A stretch of DNA of 6,712 bases from an uncultured Lachnobacterium sp. (GTDB taxonomy: Bacteria; Bacillota; Clostridia; Lachnospirales; Lachnospiraceae), in NCBI GenBank assembly GCA_945971355.1, contig CAMFPD010000123.1:1-6712 (forward strand), written 5' to 3'. Below, piece after piece: positions 1-6,306 of this stretch; position 1 is the stretch's first letter; each line of letters opens with the position of its first letter. Position numbers and translations under genes: made by a program. The notes below the pieces were generated by a model. The model was given only the letters and a program-made list of their open reading frames with translations. It ran no database searches and had not been told where the DNA came from.

Positions 1-249
1 ATATACTATGTTATGGCTTTCATCTGCTGCAAACCACTCCACAACCTTTTTAATACTTTCTACTGATTCATGGTTATGACAATCTAAAAGACTTTTACCA
101 ATAAGTCTGTCTCCGCCCCATTTTGCATAGTTGGTAACAGCTGCTGGATTCATGTATATTATCTCATGCTGTAGATTGCAGATAACTACTGCAGCCTTGT
201 CCTGTTCTAAAATGCTTTTAAAGTATGTTAATATATTTTCTTCTGCCAT
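1..249 (-). CDS. PAS-domain protein, N-terminal part (runs off the left edge)
   Basis: This minus-strand gene starts at ATG 249-247 and stays open for 83 codons to the window edge, so only its N-terminus is seen. The protein begins MAEENILTYFKSILEQDKAA and continues with a PAS-like core: VVICNLQHEIIYMNPAAV, then a helix, then LIGKRLLDCHN, and an acidic-aromatic stretch ending SHNIVY. The 'I-Y-M-N-P-A' strand and the 'L-I-G-K-x-L-L-D-C-H' turn are typical of short stand-alone PAS proteins common in clostridia, usually about 120-130 residues, so roughly the last third is missing. Such proteins are presumed cytosolic sensors of a small ligand or redox state; the ligand is unknown. A purine-rich ribosome site (minus-strand CAGGGAA, about 259-265) lies 9-10 bases before the start and supports it. 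The family is fairly sure, the role is not. Confidence 0.75.
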   Translation of the reverse strand, partial: MAEENILTYFKSILEQDKAAVVICNLQHEIIYMNPAAVTNYAKWGGDRLIGKSLLDCHNHESVESIKKVVEWFAADESHNIVY

Positions 250-623
250 AATAATATTTCCCTGCCATTAGCTGTTTATTTTCAGTTCTGGGTATATCTT
301 GTTCAACTATAAGCCGAGCTGTTGTCGAATGACCCACATACATTTTCTTATTATATATCTCATATTGTATCATATCTTTTAATACTATGCCATTATTATA
401 TCCATGGGAAAGCACTCTCTGGTAAGCCCATTCAGTTTTTCTCCTTGGGAAATAACTACTCGACTAAATAAAAAGAAACGAGAGACTTTTCAGCCTCTCG
501 CAATCAGCTTCATCATTCGGTCAATTTTTATTTTACCGTCCTGTCAAAACCGTACCAGGATTTGATAAGAACCCATTTACTAAAAGTATTCCACATATTT
601 ATATTTCCATAACCAAAGAATAT
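250..623. other. Gene-poor interval between the PAS gene and the aminotransferase promoter
   Basis: No gene is supported here. The minus strand is open from 463 down to 218, with a possible GTG start at 415, but the translation matches no family I know, has no good ribosome site at that GTG and overlaps the start of the PAS gene in another frame. A minus-strand TATAAT hexamer at 395-400 could serve the PAS gene but has no convincing -35 partner. A second minus-strand open stretch (about 668-528) has no credible start. The one firm signal is the minus-strand terminator at 467-500. The stretch may be decayed coding sequence. Confidence 0.5.
467..500 (-). terminator. Orphan intrinsic terminator pointing left
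   Basis: CGAGAG at 479-484 pairs with CTCTCG at 495-500; two more inner pairs follow across one A-C mismatch. On the minus strand the hairpin is followed by TTTCTTTTTATT (complement of 467-478), so it reads as a rho-independent terminator only in that direction. No intact minus-strand gene lies upstream of it, because the next gene to the right is on the plus strand. A short minus-strand open frame ends within the hairpin (TGA, complement of 490-492), as is often seen at the end of a real gene. Confidence 0.6.
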
Positions 624-652
624 TAGACAACTATCTAGAAAAGGGCTATTAT
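624..652 (+). promoter_or_regulatory. Sigma-A-type promoter of the aminotransferase-dehydrogenase operon
   Basis: The -35 hexamer TAGACA (624-629) and the -10 hexamer TATTAT (647-652) each match the consensus at 5 of 6 positions and are 17 bp apart. The predicted transcript start near 659 gives a leader of about 30 bases, ending in the ribosome site AAGGGAG (674-680) 7 bases before the ATG at 688. No other plausible promoter is seen for the two genes. Confidence 0.65.
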
Positions 653-653
653 C

Positions 654-668
654 TGTTGTATTACAAAA
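654..668. promoter_or_regulatory. Short dyad at the transcript start, possible operator
   Basis: TTGTA-T-TACAA (656-666) is a perfect inverted repeat of 5-bp arms around one base, lying just downstream of the -10 box over the predicted transcript start. It contains a T-N11-A pattern (T654 to A666), the loose signature of LysR-type sites. A protein bound here would repress. The dyad is short and could be chance in AT-rich DNA. Confidence 0.25.
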
Positions 669-687
669 CTAACAAGGGAGTAACATA

Positions 688-1878
688 ATGGATTACACAA
701 TTTCGAATCGTTTATCAGGTGTTCACGGCTCTATGATTCGTGAACTTTTCAAATTAGGTGCAAGTAACGACATCATTTCATTTGGTGGAGGCAATCCATC
801 AGCAGAAACTTTCCCATGTAAAGAAATAGAAAATATTGCATCCAGGGGACTTAAGGAAATTCCTGTTTCTCTTCTGCAATACGGATTAAGCGAAGGGTAT
901 ACTCCACTTCGTAATACCATGAAAAAATATCTCGAAAAAAAAGAGGGATTTGAATTCGATACTAACGAGCTTTTTATTGTTTCAGGTGGACAACAGTGTG
1001 CAGATATTACAACTAAAGTCCTTGTAAATGAAGGTGATGTTGTTATCACTGAGGAGCCTGCATTTGTTGGATGTCTTAATACATTCCGTTCTTATGGTGC
1101 CAGGCTTGTAGGAGTTCCAATGCAGCACGACGGAATGGATATTGAATCATTGGAAAATGCATTGAAATCCAACCCCAATGCAAAGCTTCTCTATACAATT
1201 CCGTCTTTTCAGAATCCAACAGGAATAACAACCTCATTGGAAAAACGTAAAAAAATATATGAATTGTGTTGCAAATATAATATTATAATTCTTGAAGATA
1301 ATCCTTATGGTGAATTAAGATTTTCTGGAGAAAGTGTTCCAACTATTAAATCAATGGATACAGAAGGACGTGTTATCTATGCAGGAAGTTTTTCCAAGGT
1401 AATGGCACCAGCTTTCCGCCTTGGATTTCTGGTATTTAACAAATCATTAACCGGACCGCTTACAGTAGCCAAGCAGTGTACAGATGTTCATTCTACAGTA
1501 CTTTTCCAGTACATATGTAATGAATATATAAACAATTATGATTTTGAAAAACATCTTGATAATTCAAGAAAGGTATATCAACACAAATGCAGTCTGATGC
1601 TTGAATGTATGCAAAAAGAATTTCATCCATCTGTAACTTATGGACACCCGGAAGGAGGACTTTTTGTCATGGCCTTCCTCCCAGAAGGCATGGATTCACA
1701 GCCATTTGTAAGAGAAGCAATAAACCGTGGCGTACTATCTGTTCCCGGAGCAGCTTTCCTGACAGACGAAAATAAAATTTCTAATGGATTCAGACTTAAT
1801 TATTCAACTCCTTCAGATGAGCAGATAATAAAAGGTATTGAAATTCTTGGCAAATTAACATATGAATGGATAAAATGA
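688..1878 (+). CDS. PLP-dependent aminotransferase, fold type I (class I/II)
   Basis: The 396-residue product is a full-length cytosolic aminotransferase of the 2-aminoadipate/aromatic (LysN, kynurenine aminotransferase-like) branch. Visible landmarks are the N-terminal ISFGGGNPS (30-38), the cofactor-phosphate loop SGGQQ (99-103), the QNPTG motif (175-179, Asn176), the LEDNPYGEL motif (202-210, Asp204 contacting the pyridine nitrogen), the Schiff-base lysine in GSFSK (Lys237), a phosphate-binding arginine in FRLGF (Arg244) and the substrate-carboxylate arginine in GFRLNY (Arg369). It would swap the amino group of an amino acid with a 2-oxo acid, usually 2-oxoglutarate. There is no N-terminal GntR DNA-binding domain, so it is an enzyme and not a MocR regulator. 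The start is supported by AAGGGAG 7 bases upstream. Only 18 bp separate it from the dehydrogenase, indicating an operon in which its 2-oxo acid product is probably reduced. The substrate is not determined. Confidence 0.93.
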   Translation: MDYTISNRLSGVHGSMIRELFKLGASNDIISFGGGNPSAETFPCKEIENIASRGLKEIPVSLLQYGLSEGYTPLRNTMKKYLEKKEGFEFDTNELFIVSGGQQCADITTKVLVNEGDVVITEEPAFVGCLNTFRSYGARLVGVPMQHDGMDIESLENALKSNPNAKLLYTIPSFQNPTGITTSLEKRKKIYELCCKYNIIILEDNPYGELRFSGESVPTIKSMDTEGRVIYAGSFSKVMAPAFRLGFLVFNKSLTGPLTVAKQCTDVHSTVLFQYICNEYINNYDFEKHLDNSRKVYQHKCSLMLECMQKEFHPSVTYGHPEGGLFVMAFLPEGMDSQPFVREAINRGVLSVPGAAFLTDENKISNGFRLNYSTPSDEQIIKGIEILGKLTYEWIK

Positions 1879-1896
1879 TGAGAGGAAATTATAAAC

Positions 1897-2883
1897 ATGA
1901 AGATAGTAGCATTTAGCGTCCGGACGGACGAGAAGAAATATTTTGATACATTTGCAGATAAATACGGAGTTGAAATATCAACACACAGTGAAAGCTTCAC
2001 ATCCGATGATATTGACAAAGTTAAGGGATATCAGGCAATGTCAGTGTGTGATGGAATGTGTGACCTGTCAGAGACTGTACTTGAAAATCTGTCATCAGCT
2101 GGTATTAAATATATAGGATTCAGAACAATTGGATGTAACAGCGTGGATATTAAGGCTGCAAAACGTCTTGGAATTCGTGTATCACACAGCGAATACTCAC
2201 CATACTCTGTAGCAAATTACACTGTAATGCTGATACTTATGTGTATCCGCAAGGCTGGATACATAATGTTCCGCTCCCATACTGCTGACTATTCCCTTGG
2301 ACCAATATGCGGATTTGAGATGCAGAATCTCACTATAGGAGTCATTGGCACAGGACGTATTGGAAAAGCTGTCATTCAGAATCTTTCCGGTTTCGGATGC
2401 AGAATTATTGCTTATGATCCATATCCATCAAAAGATTTGAATAATGTAGAATATGTAACTCTTGATGAATTGTATAAAGAATCAGACATAATTACGCTCC
2501 ACACTTTCCTGAGTGAAGAAACTTATCACATGATAAATAAAGAATCTATTGCTAAGATGAAAGATGGAGTAATTCTTATCAACGCAGCCCGTGGTGCACT
2601 TGTTGATACAAAAGCTTTAATTGAAGGCATTGAATCAGGCAAAATAGGTTCTGTAGGAACTGACTGCTGCGAGGGTGAGGACGAATTTATACGTACTGAC
2701 CAGAAGTATTACGGACGTGTATTAAACCACGATTATATTATTCTTAAATCTTTCCAGAACACCATTGTCACACCTCATGTTGCTTTCTTTACTAATCAGG
2801 CAGTGTCTGACATGGTAGAATCGTCTGTAAAAAGCGTAGTAGACTTTGAAGCAGGGAGACAGACACCACTTGAAGTGAATTGA
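1897..2883 (+). CDS. D-2-hydroxyacid dehydrogenase, VanH/D-lactate dehydrogenase-like
   Basis: The 328-residue cytosolic NAD-dependent enzyme reduces a 2-oxo acid to a D-2-hydroxy acid. The Rossmann motif is GVIGTGRIG (148-156), and Asp174 in AYDPYP sits where this family selects NAD(H). The catalytic set appears complete: Arg232 (NAARGALVDT), Glu261 (TDCCEGEDEF) and His294 (TPHVAFFT), with Arg232-Glu261 spacing equal to that recalled for D-lactate dehydrogenases. The segment FRTIGCNSVDIKAAKRLGI and the following SPYSVANYTVMLILM resemble VanH, and the same family includes clostridial 2-hydroxyisocaproate and phenyllactate dehydrogenases. No VanA-type ligase or VanX dipeptidase is nearby, so a resistance role is not supported. 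The ribosome site GAGAGGAAA (1880-1888) precedes ATG 1897. It follows the aminotransferase by 18 bp, which suggests reduction of amino-acid-derived oxo acids. The Cys257-Cys258 pair beside the catalytic loop is unusual. Family is certain; substrate is inferred. Confidence 0.92.
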   Translation: MKIVAFSVRTDEKKYFDTFADKYGVEISTHSESFTSDDIDKVKGYQAMSVCDGMCDLSETVLENLSSAGIKYIGFRTIGCNSVDIKAAKRLGIRVSHSEYSPYSVANYTVMLILMCIRKAGYIMFRSHTADYSLGPICGFEMQNLTIGVIGTGRIGKAVIQNLSGFGCRIIAYDPYPSKDLNNVEYVTLDELYKESDIITLHTFLSEETYHMINKESIAKMKDGVILINAARGALVDTKALIEGIESGKIGSVGTDCCEGEDEFIRTDQKYYGRVLNHDYIILKSFQNTIVTPHVAFFTNQAVSDMVESSVKSVVDFEAGRQTPLEVN

Positions 2884-2889
2884 CCAAAA

Positions 2890-3741
2890 TCATAACATGG
2901 CAAAGTATTCCTCCAGTTTTTTCTCGAATATGCGCTGATTCTCAGTTTGAAAGGATCCAAGTGGCATATAATAAATGCTTCGGAAACATTTTTCATCATC
3001 TATGTGAAGCAGACATATGTTTTCAGGCAGACTACTGCTTGTCCATGTAACAGAAGCCACAAGAGATACACCAAGTCCGAGACTAATAAGCTTACCCTGT
3101 AATATATAATCATTGCAGGAGTAAGCTATTGAAGGAGTCCGCCTGCAATGACTGAACACAGAATTAAATACTTCTGAATATGAAGGGGTATTAGCGAGAT
3201 CAATAAACTTTTCATTCATCATCTGTTTCACAGTTATGTGTCCGGTTTTTGCAAGTGGATGTGATGCCGATACTGCAAGACATATTTCTTCAGTCATGAG
3301 AAGCTTTGCGCCTTCTGGAATATCATATGTAGATGGCACAGAGTCAATCAGAATATCACATCCTCTGGGCTCAGATGAAATGGAAAAGCTTACATATGGA
3401 TGCTCATGAATAAACTCAGACAGCACATTGCTTACAAGTACAGCAGATGAATTAAGGCATAATCTTATCTCACCATGTTCCCCAATGCTTTCCTTAATTT
3501 CACGGGATGCCTCCTCGACAAGAGGAATAATTCTGTTTGTATAATCGAGAAGGATTTCACCTTGTCTTGTACACTCTAACCCATTCTTATTACGTATAAA
3601 CAGTCTGGCACCAAGTTCCTCTTCCAGCTTTTTTATTGTCTTGCTTAAAGCTGGCTGAGCGATACAAAGTTCATCCGCTGCATGTGTCATATTCTTATGT
3701 TTTGCTATTACCTGAAACTGGCGTAACTGGTATATCTCCAT
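2890..3741 (-). CDS. LysR-type transcriptional regulator
   Basis: The 283-residue protein has the standard LysR layout. A winged helix-turn-helix fills residues 1-60 (MEIYQLRQFQVIAKHKNMTH, then AADELCIAQPALSKTIKKLE and LGARLFIRNKNGLECTRQG), followed by a linker helix (about 61-88) and a periplasmic-binding-protein-like effector domain to the end. It would bind DNA as a tetramer and respond to a small metabolite, by analogy with the family. It is slightly shorter than the usual 290-300 residues but looks intact. The ATG at 3741-3739 has GAGG (complement of 3749-3752) 7 bases upstream. It is divergent from the AEC permease, the classic arrangement for control of the neighbouring gene, and its 3' end meets the dehydrogenase with only 6 bp between stop codons. 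Control of the aminotransferase operon and of the symporter is possible but unproven. Confidence 0.93.
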   Translation of the reverse strand: MEIYQLRQFQVIAKHKNMTHAADELCIAQPALSKTIKKLEEELGARLFIRNKNGLECTRQGEILLDYTNRIIPLVEEASREIKESIGEHGEIRLCLNSSAVLVSNVLSEFIHEHPYVSFSISSEPRGCDILIDSVPSTYDIPEGAKLLMTEEICLAVSASHPLAKTGHITVKQMMNEKFIDLANTPSYSEVFNSVFSHCRRTPSIAYSCNDYILQGKLISLGLGVSLVASVTWTSSSLPENICLLHIDDEKCFRSIYYMPLGSFQTENQRIFEKKLEEYFAML

Positions 3742-3792
3742 TATGTAACCTCATTTCTTTATATTATACTAAAAGGATTTTCATTATGATAA
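3740..3792 (-). promoter_or_regulatory. lysR promoter and candidate LysR-type binding site
   Basis: On the minus strand TATAAT (complement of 3763-3768) is a perfect -10 box, with TTATCA (complement of 3787-3792) as a 4-of-6 -35 box 18 bp upstream, inside the start of the divergent permease gene. The 15-bp stretch 3740-3754 is an imperfect dyad, AT-n-A-n-GT-n-AC-n-T-n-AT, containing T-N11-A (3741-3753). It covers the lysR ribosome site and start codon, a position suited to autorepression. No convincing plus-strand promoter is seen for the permease in the 44-bp gap; the best weak candidate is an extended -10 (TGG TATATC, 3728-3736) inside lysR. Confidence 0.45.
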
Positions 3793-4700
3793 CGCAAATA
3801 TTAATTACACAAACATTAATTATGTTCATTCTTATGATAATTGGTCTGATTTTTTCAAAATCTGGCCTTCTTACAGCTAATGGCAGTAAAGATATTGCCA
3901 ATATACTCTTATATATTGTAATCCCCTGTGTTATTATCAGAAGCTACATAACACAGTTTACTTATGAAAAACTATATGGTCTTCTCCTGTCTGCCATTCT
4001 GGCAGTTTTTTCATTTGCTGTTTCTATCGTAGTTTCGTTCCTGGCATTCGGTACACGAAAACCTATAGACAACTTCGGTACAACTTTCTGTAATGCAGGT
4101 TTTATTGGGATTCCGCTTGTAACAGCTGTTTTTGGGAATGATGCTGCATTCTATATAGCATCATTTGCAAGTATGCTTAATCTTTTGCAATGGACATACG
4201 GCATAGTAATTATAACAGGAAAAAGAAATATGATAAACATAAAAAAAATAATAATTAATCCTGTTACAATATCATTAATAATTGGACTAATCATGTTTTT
4301 TACAGGAGTAAAACTCCCTGAAATAATTAACAGTACATTGTCTTTCCTTGCATCAATGAACACTCCCGTTGCAATGATAGTTCTTGGTTACTATCTTTCA
4401 TGTGTCAAAATAAAAGATTTATTTTTTAACGCTGAATTATATATTCCCACTATAATTCGTCTGACATTAATTCCTGTATTGACACTGGCAGTCCTGTATC
4501 TACTGCCTTTTGGCCACGGTCAGACAGGAATGATAACACTAATTTCTGCATCAACACCTATAGGAACCAGCACTGCAATCTTTGCACAGAAGTTTGGGCA
4601 GGATTACCAAAAAGCTGTGTGTATGGTCTGTTTATCCACAATACTGTCAATAATTACGATACCACTTGTTATGCATTTTGCGCAAATGATTCTTATGTAA
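3786..4700 (+). CDS. AEC-family (auxin efflux carrier/malate permease-like) transporter
   Basis: The 304-residue integral membrane protein has about ten hydrophobic segments in two halves. Family landmarks are CNAGFIGIPL (102-111) in the first half, NPVTISLIIGL (158-168), MNTPVAMIVLG (191-201) and STPIGTSTAIFAQKFG (256-271) in the second half. Characterised bacterial members move organic acids such as malate or lactate, or drive malate-lactate exchange. The start is placed at 3786 because AAAAGGA (3771-3777) lies 8 bases upstream; an in-frame ATG at 3636 would add 50 non-membrane residues encoded antisense to lysR and is unlikely. It is divergent from lysR and ends ahead of a strong terminator. 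With an oxo-acid dehydrogenase operon next door, export of a 2-hydroxy acid is a reasonable inference, but import or another organic acid cannot be excluded. Confidence 0.88.
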   Translation: MITQILITQTLIMFILMIIGLIFSKSGLLTANGSKDIANILLYIVIPCVIIRSYITQFTYEKLYGLLLSAILAVFSFAVSIVVSFLAFGTRKPIDNFGTTFCNAGFIGIPLVTAVFGNDAAFYIASFASMLNLLQWTYGIVIITGKRNMINIKKIIINPVTISLIIGLIMFFTGVKLPEIINSTLSFLASMNTPVAMIVLGYYLSCVKIKDLFFNAELYIPTIIRLTLIPVLTLAVLYLLPFGHGQTGMITLISASTPIGTSTAIFAQKFGQDYQKAVCMVCLSTILSIITIPLVMHFAQMILM

Positions 4701-4751
4701 AACAGATTACGTACTATTCCCGTTAATTATAACACGATAACCATTGTGTAT

Positions 4752-4778
4752 TTTACATAATCACCTGAATGATATAAT
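4752..4778 (+). promoter_or_regulatory. Extended -10 promoter-like site just ahead of a terminator
   Basis: TGA-TATAAT (4770-4778) is a perfect -10 box with the extended TGn element. TTTACA (4752-4757) matches the -35 consensus at 5 of 6 positions, but the spacer is only 15 bp; the extended element could compensate. Transcription would begin near 4785, six bases before the terminator stem at 4791. It therefore could make only a tiny RNA or act as an attenuated leader for the symporter gene. TGTA-TTT-TACA (4747-4757) overlaps the -35 box as a small dyad. Confidence 0.4.
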
Positions 4779-4790
4779 ATGAGAGCAACA

Positions 4791-4838
4791 AAAGGCAACG
4801 GGGCCATGATTGTTAGTCATGGCTCCGTTGCCTTTTTT
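4791..4838 (+). terminator. Strong intrinsic terminator between the permease and symporter genes
   Basis: Arms 4791-4809 and 4817-4835 pair over 19 positions, with a single G-U wobble and a 7-base loop, and the T-tract runs to 4838. This is the strongest hairpin in the window. It would end the permease transcript, and also any transcript started at the promoter-like site at 4752-4778. The purine-rich left flank gives a partial T-tract on the minus strand, but no minus-strand gene needs it. Confidence 0.93.
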
Positions 4839-4847
4839 CCCGGGAAA
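4836..4847. promoter_or_regulatory. Perfect 12-bp palindrome after the terminator
   Basis: TTTCCCGGGAAA is perfectly self-complementary and lies between the terminator T-tract, which it shares, and the symporter promoter. It sits about 22 bp upstream of the -35 box, a place where an activator or repressor could bind. Nothing identifies a binding protein, and part of the symmetry comes from the T-tract. Confidence 0.2.
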
Positions 4848-4868
4848 CAAAAAATATAAGTACATCTA

Positions 4869-4897
4869 TTGACAAAAAAACACTTGAGAAATAATAT
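4869..4897 (+). promoter_or_regulatory. Promoter of the sodium symporter gene
   Basis: TTGACA (4869-4874) is a perfect -35 box, followed after 17 bp by TAATAT (4892-4897), a 4-of-6 match to the -10 box. Transcription would start near 4904, leaving a very short leader before the ribosome site AGGATGG (4904-4910) and the ATG at 4919. It lies downstream of the strong terminator, so the symporter gene is probably its own transcription unit. Confidence 0.5.
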
Positions 4898-4918
4898 GAA
4901 AAAAGGATGGATTATACT

Positions 4919-6073
4919 ATGGACACTAACAAAAAACAACGAGACGCTTTCAGAAGCAGGACAGGATTTATACTTGCATGTATTGGTTCTGCCGTTGGAA
5001 TGGGAAACATATGGCGTTTCCCATATATGGTATCAGCATGGGGAGGAATGACATTCTTAATTCCTTACATACTGTTCGTAATACTTATTGGTTCAACCGG
5101 AGTTATTGAAGAAATGGCTCTTGGACGTGCCACAAAGGGTGGACCTATTAAAGCATTTGGCAAATGTACGGAAATAAGAACGGGAAATAAAAAAACAGGA
5201 GAGCTTGTAGGCCTAATTCCTGTTCTCGGTTCCCTGGCTCTGGCTATAGGTTATACTGTTGTAGTAGGTTGGATATTTAAATATGCATATCTTGCTTTTA
5301 CTGGAAAACTTTCAGGAATGGGACAGGATATGAATTCAATCGGAGGAATGTTTGGAAGCACAGCATCCACATTCGGAAATAACCTGTGGCTTATAATCGC
5401 CATGATTGTAACAGCTGTTATTATGGCATTTGGAATAGCAGGTGGAATCGAAAAAGCTAACAAAATAATGATGCCACTGCTGTTTATAATGTTCGTAGGA
5501 CTTGGAATCTATGTTTTCACACTTCCCGGTTCAACAGCAGGCTATAAGTACATTTTCACCATTAATCCCCGTGGATTGCTTGATATAAAGCTTTGGATAT
5601 ATGCGTTTGGTCAGGCTTTCTTTTCACTTTCAATTGCCGGCAATGGTACTGTTATCTATGGCTCATACCTCAGTGATTCTGAGAATGTTGCGACTTCTGC
5701 AAGAAATGTTGCATTATTTGATACATTAGCTGCTTTAATAGCTGCATTTGTTATTATTCCAGGTATGGCAGTTGGTGGTGCCGCATTATCATCAGGAGGA
5801 CCTGGTTTAATGTTTATATATCTTGTAAATGTATTTAACGGAATGCCAGGTGGTAAGATTGTAGGAATTGTCTTCTATATATGCGTCCTCTTTGCTGGAA
5901 TGAGTTCTCTGGTCAATCTGTATGAAGCCCCTGTTGCTACTTTACAGGAAAAGCTTGGTCTTAAAAGAGTGACATCAGTTGGAATAATTGCGGGTACAGG
6001 ATGTATCGTAGCACTGTTTATACAGGGAATTGTTTCAGGATGGATGGATGCTGTTTCTATCTATATCTTGTAA
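4919..6073 (+). CDS. NSS/SNF-family sodium-dependent transporter, truncated by a duplication
   Basis: The family couples sodium entry to amino acid uptake across the plasma membrane. This 384-residue open frame carries helices 1-9 of a LeuT-like fold. Helix 1 has GSAVGMGNIWRFP (23-35) with the unwound GMGN, and helix 6 has FGQAFFSLSIAGNGTVIYGS (230-249). Helix 8 has LFAGMSS (324-330), whose two serines match the Na2 site recalled from LeuT. The start at 4919 is preferred over the in-frame ATG at 4907 because AGGATGG (4904-4910) is 8 bases before it but overlaps the other. The frame ends at TAA 6071-6073, exactly where a second copy of a 245-bp unit begins, so helices 10-11 are lost and replaced by one leucine. 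Without the extra unit the protein would be 446 residues, normal for 11-helix bacterial members. As it stands it is probably inactive. Substrate unknown. Confidence 0.85.
   Translation: MDTNKKQRDAFRSRTGFILACIGSAVGMGNIWRFPYMVSAWGGMTFLIPYILFVILIGSTGVIEEMALGRATKGGPIKAFGKCTEIRTGNKKTGELVGLIPVLGSLALAIGYTVVVGWIFKYAYLAFTGKLSGMGQDMNSIGGMFGSTASTFGNNLWLIIAMIVTAVIMAFGIAGGIEKANKIMMPLLFIMFVGLGIYVFTLPGSTAGYKYIFTINPRGLLDIKLWIYAFGQAFFSLSIAGNGTVIYGSYLSDSENVATSARNVALFDTLAALIAAFVIIPGMAVGGAALSSGGPGLMFIYLVNVFNGMPGGKIVGIVFYICVLFAGMSSLVNLYEAPVATLQEKLGLKRVTSVGIIAGTGCIVALFIQGIVSGWMDAVSIYIL
5817..6061 (+). repeat. 245-bp tandem duplication, unit 1
   Basis: This unit is identical, base for base, to 6062-6306. It encodes symporter residues from about 300 (helix 7 end) through helices 8 and 9. 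It begins with TATATCT, which recurs at the start of unit 2 (6062-6068) and again just after unit 2 (6307-6313). Identity therefore runs 252 bp at a 245-bp period. Before duplication the gene would have had TATATCT at both ends of one unit, a 7-bp microhomology suited to slipped replication or template switching. Confidence 0.97.
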
Positions 6074-6306
6074 ATGTATTTAACGGAATGCCAGGTGGTA
6101 AGATTGTAGGAATTGTCTTCTATATATGCGTCCTCTTTGCTGGAATGAGTTCTCTGGTCAATCTGTATGAAGCCCCTGTTGCTACTTTACAGGAAAAGCT
6201 TGGTCTTAAAAGAGTGACATCAGTTGGAATAATTGCGGGTACAGGATGTATCGTAGCACTGTTTATACAGGGAATTGTTTCAGGATGGATGGATGCTGTT
6301 TCTATC
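6062..6306 (+). repeat. 245-bp tandem duplication, unit 2
   Basis: This is a perfect copy of 5817-6061 with no mismatch seen over its length. Because 245 is two more than a multiple of three, it is entered out of frame from unit 1 and meets TAA at 6071-6073 within its first 12 bases. The correct symporter frame resumes only if translation restarts inside it. The absence of any divergence points to a recent event or an artefact. Confidence 0.97.

Noticed and set aside
218..415. 65-codon minus-strand open frame overlapping the PAS gene start
   Set aside because: It needs a GTG start with no clear ribosome site, matches no family I know and overlaps the well-supported PAS start in another frame.
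723..1049. 108-codon minus-strand open frame
   Set aside because: It lies wholly antisense to the conserved aminotransferase coding region and has no family features. The same applies to minus-strand frames at 1800-2018, 2796-2999, 4151-4363 and 5251-5463.
1897..2883. Vancomycin-resistance (van) cluster
   Set aside because: Only a VanH-like enzyme is present; no D-Ala-D-Lac ligase, VanX, or VanRS pair is in the window.
3636..3785. Upstream ATG extending the permease by 50 residues
   Set aside because: The extension is antisense to the conserved lysR DNA-binding domain, is not membrane-like, and a good ribosome site supports 3786.
4785..4918. T-box or known metabolite riboswitch ahead of the symporter
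   Set aside because: No T-box sequence, specifier stem or recognisable riboswitch core was seen; only a plain terminator hairpin is present.
4869..5051. 60-codon plus-strand open frame at the start of the symporter
   Set aside because: It starts in the promoter and then reads the symporter helix 1 region out of frame, so it is a shadow.
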